Shown here one piece after another: positions 1-9,100 of a DNA stretch of 64,000 nucleotides. Made by a program: the position numbers and the translations under genes. Position 1 is the first letter of the stretch; each line of letters opens with the position of its first letter. The stretch comes from Bog-473 sp035551835 (GTDB lineage Bacteria > Actinomycetota > Acidimicrobiia > Acidimicrobiales > RAAP-2), in assembly GCA_035551835.1 (NCBI GenBank), contig DASZMN010000072.1, forward strand, positions 1 to 64,000, read 5' to 3'. The notes below the pieces were generated by a model. That model was not told where the DNA came from. It saw only the letters and a program-made list of their open reading frames with translations, and ran no database searches.

Positions 1-246
1 CACCTCTTCGCCGCGTTCCTGGGGGGCGAGCTCACTCCCGGCCGCATGGGCGAGGACCACGAGGTGGTGTTCGTCGTCGCCGACGACGTGGGCACGGCCC
101 GCCGGGCGGCCAAGGCGAAGTGGGGCGGAGGCGGGCGGCCCCACGTGGACGCGTTGACCCGGATCGACATGATCGACGGCTATGTGATCGGTCTGGAAGA
201 AGCCGGTTGGGGCGACCGCACCGAGACGCAGGGCTATAACGCCTGA
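1..246 (+). CDS. DUF1543-type protein, 3' part
   Basis: The reading frame is open from base 1, so the N-terminus lies outside the window; 81 residues are visible. The pattern (LFAAFLGG, then EDHEVVFVVADD, then an alanine/lysine helix and a WGG stretch, ending in a DGY.I.LEE strand) resembles the small DUF1543 family, whose members repeat such an alpha/beta unit. No function is established for the family and I see no catalytic motif. It ends eight bases before the convergent SDR gene. The family call is a recognition from memory. Confidence 0.65.
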   Translation, partial: HLFAAFLGGELTPGRMGEDHEVVFVVADDVGTARRAAKAKWGGGGRPHVDALTRIDMIDGYVIGLEEAGWGDRTETQGYNA

Positions 247-254
247 CCCTCAGC

Positions 255-1031
255 TCAGACGGCCGGGGAAAGTCCGCCGTCCAGGTTGATGGCGACGCCG
301 GTCAGGTAGGACGCCCGGGGCGACAGCAGGAAGCATCCCAGGTCAGCGAACTCGTCGGCCCGGCCGAAGCGCCCCAAGGGGATCGAGGCATCCCTCGCAA
401 AACGCTCGTAGAACTGTTCGACCGGTTGCCCGGCGCCCTGCGCAATCCGCACCCACTGGCCGCTCTCGATGAGGCCGATGAGCACCGCGTTGGCCCGGAC
501 GCCATCGCCGGCCAGCTCCTTCGAGAGGGCCTTCATGAGCGCCATGCCTGCAGCTCGGTTCACGGAACTTGGCTCGCTCGATCCACCGGGAGCCTTGGCC
601 GCGATGGCCAGGGTGAAGAGGATCGCACCCCGTGCCTCCCGGAGCCGGGGCAGAGCCAGGCGCGTGAGGCGCACGGCTGCCATCAGCTTGAGCTGGAAAT
701 CCGAGTCCCACGTCGCGTCCTCAATGGACTCGATCGGGCCAGCCGAGGCCCGGCCTGCATTGTGCACGACCCCGTCGATACGGCCCCAGCGCGCCACCGC
801 CGCGTCGACGAACGCCTCGAGGTCCGCCAAACTCGTGACGTCGGCTCGGTACGCCAAGGCGTCGCCGCCGGCCGCTCGGAGCGCCGCCTCGGCCGAGCGC
901 ACCCGATCCGCGTCTCGTCCACACACCGCCACCGAAGCGCCCTCGGCGGCCAGTCGCTCGGCCAGGGCCAGCCCGAGGCCGTCGGTGCCGCCGGTCACGA
1001 GGACGGCCCTCCCGGCCAGCTCGAGATCCAT
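255..1031 (-). CDS. SDR-fold oxidoreductase with altered active site
   Basis: This 258-residue protein has a Rossmann dinucleotide motif (TGGTDGLG, residues 13-20), a HNAG motif near residue 90 and a C-terminal LTGxxxxxDGG stretch, as in classical short-chain dehydrogenases. The start is the ATG at 1031, preceded by AAGGAGG; longer frames upstream run into the neighbouring kinase-like gene. The usual YxxxK dyad is not where expected: aligned on the following LMKALSKEL helix, the Tyr and Lys positions are Ser and Arg, and the usual catalytic Ser strand reads LFTLAI. It could therefore be a divergent SDR subfamily using other residues or a non-catalytic binder. Its start overlaps the end of the upstream gene region (stop at 1034), suggesting co-transcription. 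Confidence 0.85.
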   Translation of the reverse strand: MDLELAGRAVLVTGGTDGLGLALAERLAAEGASVAVCGRDADRVRSAEAALRAAGGDALAYRADVTSLADLEAFVDAAVARWGRIDGVVHNAGRASAGPIESIEDATWDSDFQLKLMAAVRLTRLALPRLREARGAILFTLAIAAKAPGGSSEPSSVNRAAGMALMKALSKELAGDGVRANAVLIGLIESGQWVRIAQGAGQPVEQFYERFARDASIPLGRFGRADEFADLGCFLLSPRASYLTGVAINLDGGLSPAV

Positions 1032-1033
1032 CG

Positions 1034-1585
1034 TCACGCCTCCTTGGTCGCCGCCGTCGCCACGCTGGCAAGGAAAGTATCGGCTTGGGCCTGCGAGGAC
1101 AGTCGCACGAAGTGCAACCCGACCCACCGCGGATCGACCGCGGCGTCGCGGTAGCGCCGGCGGTACACCCCGTGGCGGGTGGCAGCCCACGCGATGATCG
1201 ACCTCTCGGGCTTCAAGGACCACAGGTTCGACAGCCGTTCCCGGTTGCCGTTCCACAATTCCTCGCGGGTGAAGCTCCGGCGCACGGTGCGCCGGATCGT
1301 GCGTGCCATCACCTTCAAATACGGCAGGTCGAACCAGACAACGGTGTCGGCCCTCCCCCAGACGATGTCGGTGACGACGGAGTAACTCCCGTCCACCACC
1401 CAGGCGCCGGCCTCCGTGACCGCGGTGACCCGCGACCGAAACTCCTCATCGGACAGCGGTGTCCACCCAGGCTGGTGGTAGATCGAGTCCAGCTCGACGT
1501 GGGTCACGCCGAGCACCCGCGCCAGGGCGGCGGCCAGGGTGGTCTTGCCCGAGCCCGAGCAGCCGACGACCGCTACCCGCTCGAT
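1034..1585 (-). CDS. adenylate-kinase-like P-loop protein, apparent ATC start
   Basis: About 183 residues. The frame opens with ERVAVVGCSGSGKTTLAAAL, a P-loop at roughly residues 8-16, followed by HVELDSIYHQPGW, a WVVDGSY strand and an arginine-rich lid region (ARTIRRTVRRS). This is the pattern of small FlaR/topology-modulation-type nucleoside kinase-like proteins. There is no ATG, GTG or TTG between the in-frame upstream stop and the P-loop; the first usable codon is ATC at 1585-1583, placed seven bases behind an AGGAG Shine-Dalgarno inside the end of the preceding SDR gene. A GTG at 1516 would remove the P-loop. The substrate is unknown. Confidence 0.75.
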   Translation of the reverse strand: MERVAVVGCSGSGKTTLAAALARVLGVTHVELDSIYHQPGWTPLSDEEFRSRVTAVTEAGAWVVDGSYSVVTDIVWGRADTVVWFDLPYLKVMARTIRRTVRRSFTREELWNGNRERLSNLWSLKPERSIIAWAATRHGVYRRRYRDAAVDPRWVGLHFVRLSSQAQADTFLASVATAATKEA

Positions 1586-1586
1586 C

Positions 1587-2345
1587 TCAGCGCTCCTGTT
1601 CGGTCGGCCGCACCATGATCTCGTTCACCGCGACGCGGCGCGGCTGGGTCACGGCGTAGCGGATGCTTTCGGCGATGTCTTCTGCGTGCATGATCTCGAT
1701 GCCGCCAAAGGTCTGCGCCATTCCTTCGAGGATCTCCGGTCGGTTGTGAAACGCCAGCTCGGTCGCGACGGCGCCCGGCTCGATGATCGTGACCCTGACG
1801 TGACGCGCCGTCACCTCCTGGCGCAATGACTCACTGAACGCACCCACGCCATGCTTGGTCGCGTTATAGACGCCGCTGTTGAGGCGGGCCACGCGGCCGG
1901 CGACGGAGCTCACGTTCACCACGTCGGCGACCGTACGCGGCTCACTCTCCGCGGCCGAGAGGAGGTGAGGAAGGGCCGCGTGGGTGCAATAGAGCAGACC
2001 CAGGAGATTCAGGTTGACCATGCGCTGCCACTCGTCGATCGGCGCGCCGACGATCGGTCCGAGCAGCATGACGCCGGCGTTGTTCACCAGCGTGTCGAGG
2101 CGACCGAACGCATCGACCGCCGCGCCGACCGCTCCGGCCGCTTGGCGCGGATCGGTGACGTCGGCCTCGATCACGAGCGCCTGGTCGGTCCCGATGCGTG
2201 CGGCCAGCGCCTCGAGGCGATCGCGGCGTCTCGCCACCAGGACCACCCTGGCCCCCTCCTCGGCCAGCGCGGCGGCGGTGGCCTCGCCGATCCCGCTGCT
2301 TGCGCCAGTGACCAGGGATACGGTCCCTTCCAGTCTCTTCGTCAT
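1587..2345 (-). CDS. SDR family NAD(P)-dependent oxidoreductase
   Basis: A 252-residue classical SDR with all hallmarks: TGASSGIG at 13-20, NNAG near 88-91, a VNVSS serine near 145 and YNATK near 159-163. It resembles the clavaldehyde/serine-3-dehydrogenase-like group acting on small alcohols or aldehydes, but the substrate cannot be read from sequence. ATG start with GGAGGTG seven bases ahead. It heads a three-gene leftward unit with the P-loop protein and the second SDR, with overlapping or abutting ends. Confidence 0.92.
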   Translation of the reverse strand: MTKRLEGTVSLVTGASSGIGEATAAALAEEGARVVLVARRRDRLEALAARIGTDQALVIEADVTDPRQAAGAVGAAVDAFGRLDTLVNNAGVMLLGPIVGAPIDEWQRMVNLNLLGLLYCTHAALPHLLSAAESEPRTVADVVNVSSVAGRVARLNSGVYNATKHGVGAFSESLRQEVTARHVRVTIIEPGAVATELAFHNRPEILEGMAQTFGGIEIMHAEDIAESIRYAVTQPRRVAVNEIMVRPTEQER

Positions 2346-2529
2346 TGCACCTCCGGCTCGACGTCGTGTGCGGCGTTGGCCGCAGCCCTCGGTCTAGTGG
2401 GTCTTGTCGTTCATCACCGCGTGAGACATCGAGCGAGCGCCACCCGTCGCCAGCACCCCGCCGGTGACCGTTCGTGGAAAATGTGTGCGCCCTCCCCGCG
2501 ACCTTTCGCTCGCCGGTCCCGAGCGCACG

Positions 2530-4173
2530 TTATCCCGCTTGTGTCGGCTCCCTCTCGGCCCCCGGGGCCTCGTTTGGCTCGATCCCGAACAGGCCGACCG
2601 GCGTACCGAGGTTCTCGGGCACCCGCGTCGGGGTGTCTCGATTGAGGACCTCACCTCGGAAGTACGCAGGGCGGGCGGCCCAGCAGAGGAGCATCAGCAC
2701 GATGCCCAAGATGATGGCGCCCACGTCGAGGATGAAGACACCGCCAACCACCCGGTGCGTGCCAGGCAGAGTCCACGTGGTGTAGCTGTTGCTCGGTGTC
2801 ACCCAGTTGTACCAAAGGAACCAGAACATCGCGAACCACAAGATGAGCCCGCCGACCAGCGGGAGAATCCCGCGCAACCAGAAGTTTCGGGCGCTCTCGG
2901 TCAGGCTCTTGCGGTAGTACCAGACGCAGGCGAACCCGGTCAGGCCGTAATAGAACGCGATCATCAAGCCGAGTGCGGTGACCGAGTCACCGATGACGCT
3001 GCTGCCGTTCGAGAGGTAGTTCATGACGACGTAAAGGGCTATGGAGACGGCCCCCATAACGACAGTCGACACCGTCGGGGTGAGGAAACGCTTGTGCACC
3101 CGCCCGAAGGCCGATGGGATCGCTTTGAAGGTGGCCATCGACAGGCTCGTCCGCGCCGTCGGCAGAATCGTGGTCTGAGTCGACGCCGCCGCCGAGCTGA
3201 GCACCATGAGCAAGAGCAACTTGGTCATGAACCAGCCGATCCCAGACGTCCCGAAGACCGAGGTCCCGAGAACGTTGATCACATCGTTTTCGTTGGCGCT
3301 GTTGCCAAGACCGATGCCTTTCGTGCCGATACCCGCATAGGACTGCGAGGCCATGACCACGAGGGCGTAGGTCACCAACAGGATGACCGTCGAGAGGACC
3401 GCAGCCCGTCCCGGAATCCGGTGGGAGTCCTTGGTCTCCTCGTTCACCGAGACGGAGGTGTCCCACCCCCAGTAGATGAACAGCATCAGAGTGAAGCCGA
3501 TCATGAAGCTCGTGAAGGAGAGGTGGTGGAAGGGATTGAACCATTCCGCGCTCGGGGTGAGATGACCCGGGGGCGCGTGGCCGATGCCGACCTTGACGAG
3601 GGCGACCACCGCAAACACGATCAGGATCGTCAACTCGATCCCGAGCAGGACCTTCTGCATGTTCGCCGACACCTCGATGCCGACGTAGCAGATCGCCGTC
3701 ATGATGACGATCCAGAGGATCCCGACGAGCAACACCCAGCCGCTCGCCGCATTCGTCCCGATGCCGCCGGCACCGAAGAGCAGGAAGACGTACTGCCCCG
3801 CGATCTGGGCCAGGCTGGCCATGACCAGGATGTCGGCGGCGAGGATGCCCCACCCGCCGAACCATCCCGTCTTGGGCCCAAAGGCGCGGGCGGCCCAGGT
3901 GAACGTTGTGCCACAGTCTGGGTCCGCGTAGTTCAGTTCCTTGTAGGCGTAGGAGATGAACAACATCGGGATGAAGGCCAGGATGGTGATGATCGGCGCC
4001 GACAGGCCGTTGATCGCGATCACCACGAACCCCAAAGTGGCCGCCAAGCTGTAGGCGGGCGCCGTCGACGCGACGCCGACCACGACAGACGAAATCAGCC
4101 CGAGCGCCCCGGTTTTGAGACCCTTCTCTCCGGGTTCCTCCGAATGAGCCAACGTGGCATCGAGATGAACCAT
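2530..4173 (-). CDS. APC-family amino acid permease
   Basis: A 547-residue integral membrane protein with 12 or more hydrophobic segments. After a short cytoplasmic N-terminus comes GLISSVVVGVASTAPAYSLA (near residues 25-44), matching the G-rich first helix of the amino acid-polyamine-organocation superfamily, then the PMLFISYAYKELN segment typical of its helix 2-3 region. It probably imports an amino acid or amine with H+ or Na+. The start ATG is preceded by GGAAAGGGGGG. The C-terminal tail after the last helix is hydrophilic and about 40 residues long. Nothing in the immediate neighbourhood fixes the substrate; the preceding 145 bp up to the sigma factor gene hold only spacer. Confidence 0.9.
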   Translation of the reverse strand: MVHLDATLAHSEEPGEKGLKTGALGLISSVVVGVASTAPAYSLAATLGFVVIAINGLSAPIITILAFIPMLFISYAYKELNYADPDCGTTFTWAARAFGPKTGWFGGWGILAADILVMASLAQIAGQYVFLLFGAGGIGTNAASGWVLLVGILWIVIMTAICYVGIEVSANMQKVLLGIELTILIVFAVVALVKVGIGHAPPGHLTPSAEWFNPFHHLSFTSFMIGFTLMLFIYWGWDTSVSVNEETKDSHRIPGRAAVLSTVILLVTYALVVMASQSYAGIGTKGIGLGNSANENDVINVLGTSVFGTSGIGWFMTKLLLLMVLSSAAASTQTTILPTARTSLSMATFKAIPSAFGRVHKRFLTPTVSTVVMGAVSIALYVVMNYLSNGSSVIGDSVTALGLMIAFYYGLTGFACVWYYRKSLTESARNFWLRGILPLVGGLILWFAMFWFLWYNWVTPSNSYTTWTLPGTHRVVGGVFILDVGAIILGIVLMLLCWAARPAYFRGEVLNRDTPTRVPENLGTPVGLFGIEPNEAPGAEREPTQAG

Positions 4174-4318
4174 GGCCCCCCTTTCCGTCCGATCACCTGT
4201 CGGGAACGATACTCAAGGGGCGCAGGGATAACCCGGAATTTTCACGAATCTCGTCGAGAAGCCGGCGGTTTGGCCACTGATTCGGGGGGCATCCCCCAAT
4301 CAGTGTCTGAATCCGTCG

Positions 4319-5080
4319 CTAAGGTCGCCGCTGGGCCCCCGCCTGCGCGATGCCCTCGCGGAGTTTCTGCAGGCTCGAGGACAGCAGCCGGGACACGTGC
4401 ATCTGGCTCACGCCCACGGCCACGGCGATCTCCGACTGCGTGAGGCCGTCGACGAAGCGCATGCGCAAAATCGACTGCTCGCGGGGCGGCAGGGTCGCCA
4501 GCGCCGGCCCGAGCAGGACGCGGTCCTCGACGGAGTCGTAATTGTTGTCGTACTCGCCAAGGCGGGCCGAGAGCGGATCGTCCTCGCTCTCGTTCGCGTC
4601 GATCGACGCGGCGCGGTAGCCCTGACCGGCTTCGATCGCCTCGATGACCGATTCCTCGCTCGCGCCGGTCGCTTCGGCCAGTTCTGACACCGTCGGATTG
4701 CGTCCGAGCTGCTGAACGAGGCTCGCCGTGGCGTGGCCGAGCTCGAGGTAGAGCTCCTGGACGCGTCGACTTGCCCTGACCGCCCAACCCTTGTCCCGGA
4801 AATGCCGCTTGAGCTCGCCGATGATCGTCCTCGTAGCGAACGCCGCGAAGTCCACGCCTCGACTCGGGTCGAATCGATCCACCGACTTCACCAGCGCAAC
4901 GGACGCGACCTGGACGAGGTCGTCCAGGGGCTCGCCACGGTGGAGGAACCGGCGCGCCAGTTGGTGGGCGAGCCCGAGGTTGGAGGTAATGAGCTCCTCG
5001 CGCTCGGCTGCGCCGAGAGGCGGGTGTTCAGCTCCGGTGTCGGACGCCGGCCCGGGATCGCCTTCCCGGCCCTCCGTCAC
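4319..5080 (-). CDS. SigF/SigB-type RNA polymerase sigma factor
   Basis: A 253-residue group 3 sigma factor. Region 2 spans about residues 27-100 (NLGLAHQLARRF, then DLVQVASVALVKSVDRFDP and FAAFATRTIIGELKRHFRDKGW), region 3 about 105-180, and region 4 about 203-250 (LPPREQSILRMRFVDGLTQSEIA, then the HTH VGVSQMHVSRLL). The start is GTG at 5080, overlapping the anti-sigma stop by four bases (GTGA), so translation is coupled. Gene order STAS, anti-sigma, sigma is the partner-switching stress operon. It probably directs the general stress or stationary regulon using GTTT/GGGTAT-like promoters, three of which I find in this window. Confidence 0.95.
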   Translation of the reverse strand: MTEGREGDPGPASDTGAEHPPLGAAEREELITSNLGLAHQLARRFLHRGEPLDDLVQVASVALVKSVDRFDPSRGVDFAAFATRTIIGELKRHFRDKGWAVRASRRVQELYLELGHATASLVQQLGRNPTVSELAEATGASEESVIEAIEAGQGYRAASIDANESEDDPLSARLGEYDNNYDSVEDRVLLGPALATLPPREQSILRMRFVDGLTQSEIAVAVGVSQMHVSRLLSSSLQKLREGIAQAGAQRRP

Positions 5081-5502
5081 GCGACATGCCCTCCCCGACG
5101 CTTGCGCAACCAGGCCCGCACGGAGCCGTCCTGGCTCTCTCGGCCGTGATCGTCAACCAGGGCATCGAGAATCTGTTCGCTTAGCCGGGCCGACTCGTCC
5201 TCGTCGGGACGGCTCCCGTCGGCGGGCGCGGCACGCTCCAGCGTGCATTCGACCGCAATGGCATCGTCCAAGACGTTGAGCTCCAGGCACAGGTCCCCGT
5301 ACCGGGCATCGTGGCCTTGGAGGGTGAGCAGGCAAAGCTCGCCCACGGCGAGACGCAGGTCTTCGAGCTCTTCGATGTCGAAACCGGCGCGCGCCGAGAT
5401 AGCGCTTGTCACGAGCCTGGCCAGGACGATGAGATCGCCTCGCGCCGGAAACCTGAGCTCGATGCGATCTCCGGCAGACAGCCTTTCCATGGAGTCCGTC
5501 AT
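5077..5502 (-). CDS. anti-sigma factor, RsbW/UsfX-like with degenerate ATP-binding fold
   Basis: A 141-residue protein between the STAS antagonist and the sigma factor, overlapping both by four bases. The strand-helix pattern (IELRFPARGDLIVLARLVTSAISARAGFDIEELEDLRLAVGE) is that of the RsbW histidine-kinase-like fold. The usual N-box (ExxxNAxxH) reads ELCLLTLQGH, with Leu in place of Asn, and no DxGxG box is visible. Such variants occur in actinobacterial UsfX-like anti-sigma factors (recollection). It probably binds and inhibits the sigma factor; whether it still phosphorylates the STAS protein is doubtful. The start ATG at 5502 lies in an ATGA overlap; a second in-frame ATG follows four codons later. 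Confidence 0.88.
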   Translation of the reverse strand: MTDSMERLSAGDRIELRFPARGDLIVLARLVTSAISARAGFDIEELEDLRLAVGELCLLTLQGHDARYGDLCLELNVLDDAIAVECTLERAAPADGSRPDEDESARLSEQILDALVDDHGRESQDGSVRAWLRKRRGGHVA

Positions 5503-5840
5503 GCCGCGCCGGCGGCCTGAAGTGAATCGGTGATCGTGAAGACGTTGGTCAGGCCCGTGATCTCGAAGATCTTCATGATGCGTGGGTCGGCCAAGACGAC
5601 GTGGAGGTCCCCGCCCAGCTCCCGACACCTCTTGAGCGCTCCGACCAGAACGCCGAGTGCCGTCGAGTCGAGAAACGTGATCCCCAGGAGGTCCAGCACG
5701 ACGGTGCTCCCACCCTCGGCAATGACCCGGTGGAGAGTTTCTCGCAGCTGAGGAGCCGTGGCGACGTCGATCTCGCCGCTGACTGCGATCACGGGAAGAG
5801 CCCCCGCGAGCCTCTCTTCAATACGAAAATCCTGATCCAC
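5499..5840 (-). CDS. STAS-domain anti-sigma factor antagonist
   Basis: A 113-residue single STAS domain (RsbV/SpoIIAA type). It shows VIAVSGEIDVATAPQLRETL in the first half and the phosphorylation loop GITFLDSTALGVLVG, where Ser59 is the expected phosphosite. When dephosphorylated it would sequester the anti-sigma factor encoded next and free the sigma factor. It is the first gene of the operon, with a sigma-B-type promoter 80-105 bases upstream. The divergent SpoIIE phosphatase is a plausible enzyme for dephosphorylating it. Confidence 0.94.
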   Translation of the reverse strand: MDQDFRIEERLAGALPVIAVSGEIDVATAPQLRETLHRVIAEGGSTVVLDLLGITFLDSTALGVLVGALKRCRELGGDLHVVLADPRIMKIFEITGLTNVFTITDSLQAAGAA

Positions 5841-5919
5841 TCCTGCTCCCTGAGACTGTGCCGCCGGTCACGAGGACCGTTCGGACGCGTTGCAATGGCG
5901 ATTGGCCCCGGGGCTTCTA

Positions 5920-5945
5920 TAGCCGTCCGACGAACAACCTAAACC
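5920..5945 (-). promoter_or_regulatory. sigma-B/F-type promoter for the STAS operon
   Basis: On the minus strand GTTT (5945-5942) is followed after 16 bases by GGCTAT (5925-5920), close to the GTTT-N12-16-GGGTAT consensus of SigB/SigF sigma factors. It implies that the sigma operon is transcribed by its own product, with a leader of about 70 bases. Confidence 0.6.
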
Positions 5946-5991
5946 TGTCGAGGGCGGCACGGTCAGGCACGCCGCAGGCGCACCCTCGGGG

Positions 5992-6017
5992 TTTCTGCCA
6001 CCGGCCACAGGGGTAGA
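5992..6017 (+). promoter_or_regulatory. sigma-B/F-type promoter for the phosphatase gene
   Basis: GTTT at 5992-5995 and GGGTAG at 6012-6017 are separated by 16 bases, the same spacing as the divergent promoter 47 bases away. It would drive the SpoIIE gene with about 100 bases of leader, placing the activator phosphatase in the regulon of the sigma factor it controls. Confidence 0.6.
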
Positions 6018-6123
6018 TCGCCCCCGGGAAACCCCGGTGACGGGCAGACCCGGAGGACGCCGTCGGGCCCCCGGACCAAATAGCGTCTTCACAAGCCCCA
6101 TGCCTTCCGGGGGAGAATGTACC

Positions 6124-9100
6124 GTGCCCGAACCAACAGAAGAGGAGATTCAGGCCTCGCCCCGGAGCGACCGCGCTGATCGCGCCGAGGCCATCGCCAC
6201 CCTCGTCGCGCTCCTGTGGGTTTGCGTCGCCGCCATCGTCTTTGCCCTCTACGCCGGGAACATCTCCCTGGTCGGCGTCATGGCGATCGGGCCGTTCATC
6301 GCCGCCGCTTTCGCGCGGCCGTCGAGGGTCGCGCTGGTCGGGGCGCTGGCGGCGGTCTTTGCGCTCATCATCAGCACGCCTCCCCACAACTACGGCGAGC
6401 TGAATCACTTGCTACGGGTCCTCACCCAGGTGGCGGCGACGGCGTTGGCCATGTGGATCTCCTACCTTCGCGGTCAGCGCAACGTACAGCTCTGGACCGC
6501 ACGCTCGGAGACTCGGGACGAGCGGCGACGCCGGGTTGCGGCCGAAACGGCGCAGCGAATGCAGGTGATGGCTCGCGCCCTCACCACGGCAGCCGATCCG
6601 GCTCAGGTGGCGGACGCGGTTTTCGCCGCGGTGCGCGACGAACTCCATGTCGATGCGGCGACGTTCGCGCTGGTGGGCGAACGAGGGCTGTTGCGAACCC
6701 TTCGGCGATTTGGCTACGACCCCGACGAGCCCGTCGACGGTGTCCTGACGTCGTTGCAACCTGACGGACCGGTGTTGGGCCAGAACGTTGCCCTGTTCGC
6801 GGAATCACCCGAAGAGCTGCGGCGGCAGCGCCTTGACGTGTACTCCTCGCTCGTATCCAGCCATTTTCGTGCGCTGGCCGTCGTGCCGCTCGTCGTGTCG
6901 GACCACACGATCGGTGCGGTCGTCGTGCACTGGGACGACGACCGCGAGATCTCGGATCCCGATCGGAGCTTCCTCTTCACAATCACCGGCGCCGCGGCGC
7001 AAGCGGTGGAGCGCGCCCGCCTCACCCTGACCGAATTCGTCAACCTGGAGCGCAACCAACACCTCCATCAATTGAGCTCGGCCCTGGCTGCGGCAACCAC
7101 CCCCGGCGATGTCGCCCATGCCGCAATTGCCGGAGGACGAAGGGCATTGGGCGCCCAGTCCGCCGTCGTGCGGGTGCCCGCAACAGGTGACCGGGCCCTC
7201 TCCTGTCTGGCGAGCAGCGGGCACCCGGCACTGCTCGCTCGCGGGATCGTTCCGGTGGACGAGGGGAACGCCGGCACATGTTTCTCACGAGCCACCACGG
7301 TCGTGGGGACAATCGAGAGTGCGACCATCTTGAATCCGGAGTTGGCCTCCGAAGTGGTGCACCGGGTCCTCGAGGAATTCGCCGAACCGGTCACGGTGGT
7401 CTCGGAACCACTCGTGGGCAGCGTCGGACCGCTCGGCGTGTTGTCCCTCGCGTTCGTGAATTACCCAGAGCTGAGTGAACCGGATCATCGCTTCCTCTCC
7501 ACCCTGGCCGGCCTGACCGCACAGGCCCTCGAACGAGCCCAGGTCTTCGAGCACGAACGAGACGCGCTCCGCGCCGCGGAGGCCGGGCGCGAACGCCTGT
7601 CGTTGCTCTCCGAGGTGACACGGCTTCTGAGCTCGAGTCTCGAGCCAACCACGGTGATTCGACGGACGATGAGCCTCGTCGAGGGACGCTTGGCCGATTC
7701 GTGCGTCGTCCAGGTCCCTGGCGAACAAGGTCTGGTCCGCCTGGACGTACGCGAGCCTGAGCGGTCCGATCAGCGATCTTCTTCCCGATCCGACATCGAA
7801 ATCGTGCCGTTCAACAGCGCCGCGCCAGCGGCGGTCGCGTATCGGACGGGTCGGACCCAGTTGGCACCACTCGAGGGAGCCGACGACGCGGATCCGCAGG
7901 CCGTCTCCACCGTGTTGGCCGTTCCGCTCACCGCGAATGGTGAGGTCATCGGCGTGATGACCTTCATCGACGGCCCGGCCCGGCTGTTCGAAGCAGATGA
8001 CGTGTCGTTGGCCACCGAGGTCGCATCACGGACGGGCGTCGCCCTCTCGAACGCCACCCGATTCCAACGCGAGCACGTGGTGGCCGAGGTCCTCCAACGG
8101 GCGGTGCTTCCCGACTCCTTGCCCGCAGTGAACGGTCTCCGGCTCGACGCCGAGTACCGGGCCGGTGTGGCCGGAAGCTACGCCGGCGGTGACTGGTACG
8201 ACGTGTTCGAGCTGGGGAGCGACTCTGTCTTCTTCAGCGTGGGCGACGTCATGGGCAAGGGTGCCCCGGCCGCCGCTCTGATGGGCCAGGTACGCAGTGC
8301 CATTCGTGCCTACGCCGTGTCAGGACAAACGCCCACCGAGGTCCTTTCGTCACTCGACCGTCTCTTCGACACGTTGGTGGAGGATCGGGTGGTGACGGCA
8401 GTGGTGGGCACCATTACGCCGTCCACGGGACGGGTCGTGCTGAGCAACGCCGGACACCCGCCACCCCTGGTTGTGCGCTCCAACGGGTCCGCCATGTTCT
8501 GCCCTCTGCAACATTCGCTCCTGATCGCCGCCGGATTGAACGGCGCGCCGAGACCTCGGGACGAGCTGGTCCTCGACCGTGGTGATTCGCTCGTCATGTA
8601 CTCCGACGGACTGATCGAGCGCCGCGGTGAGCTGATCACTCACGGAATGGAACGACTCGGCACCGCGGCAACTGTGATTGCTGGGTCGGGCTGGCCGGAA
8701 AACGCGGCCGTGGCTTTCGCGTCCATGCTGGGCAACGAGGAACGCACCGACGACGTGGTGGTGCTGTGCATCAATTACTCCGGGCTCACCGAACAAGGCT
8801 TAACCCCCCAGCCTGTGGGTACGTCACGGGATGGCATGGCAACGCTGCACCTCGAACCGGTCGTAGAGAGCACGCCGGTGGCCCGTCACTGGGTCGCCGC
8901 GCACCTGCGCGACCTTCCGGACGAAGTCTCGAGTTGCGCTGCCCTCCTGACCTCCGAGCTCGTGACGAACGGGGTGCTCCATGCCGACACATCAATGTGC
9001 GTCACGCTGCACATCCTGCCCGATCGGATACGGGTTGACGTTGCCGACGGCAGCCCGTCGTTCCCTTCAATTAAGGAATACGGTCGCGACGCCGCCACGG

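Noticed and set aside
2464..4443. Long open frame (659 codons) on the plus strand across the APC permease
   Set aside because: It is antisense to a clear permease, rich in Arg/Asp/Gln low-complexity text and has no motif; it arises from third-position GC bias.
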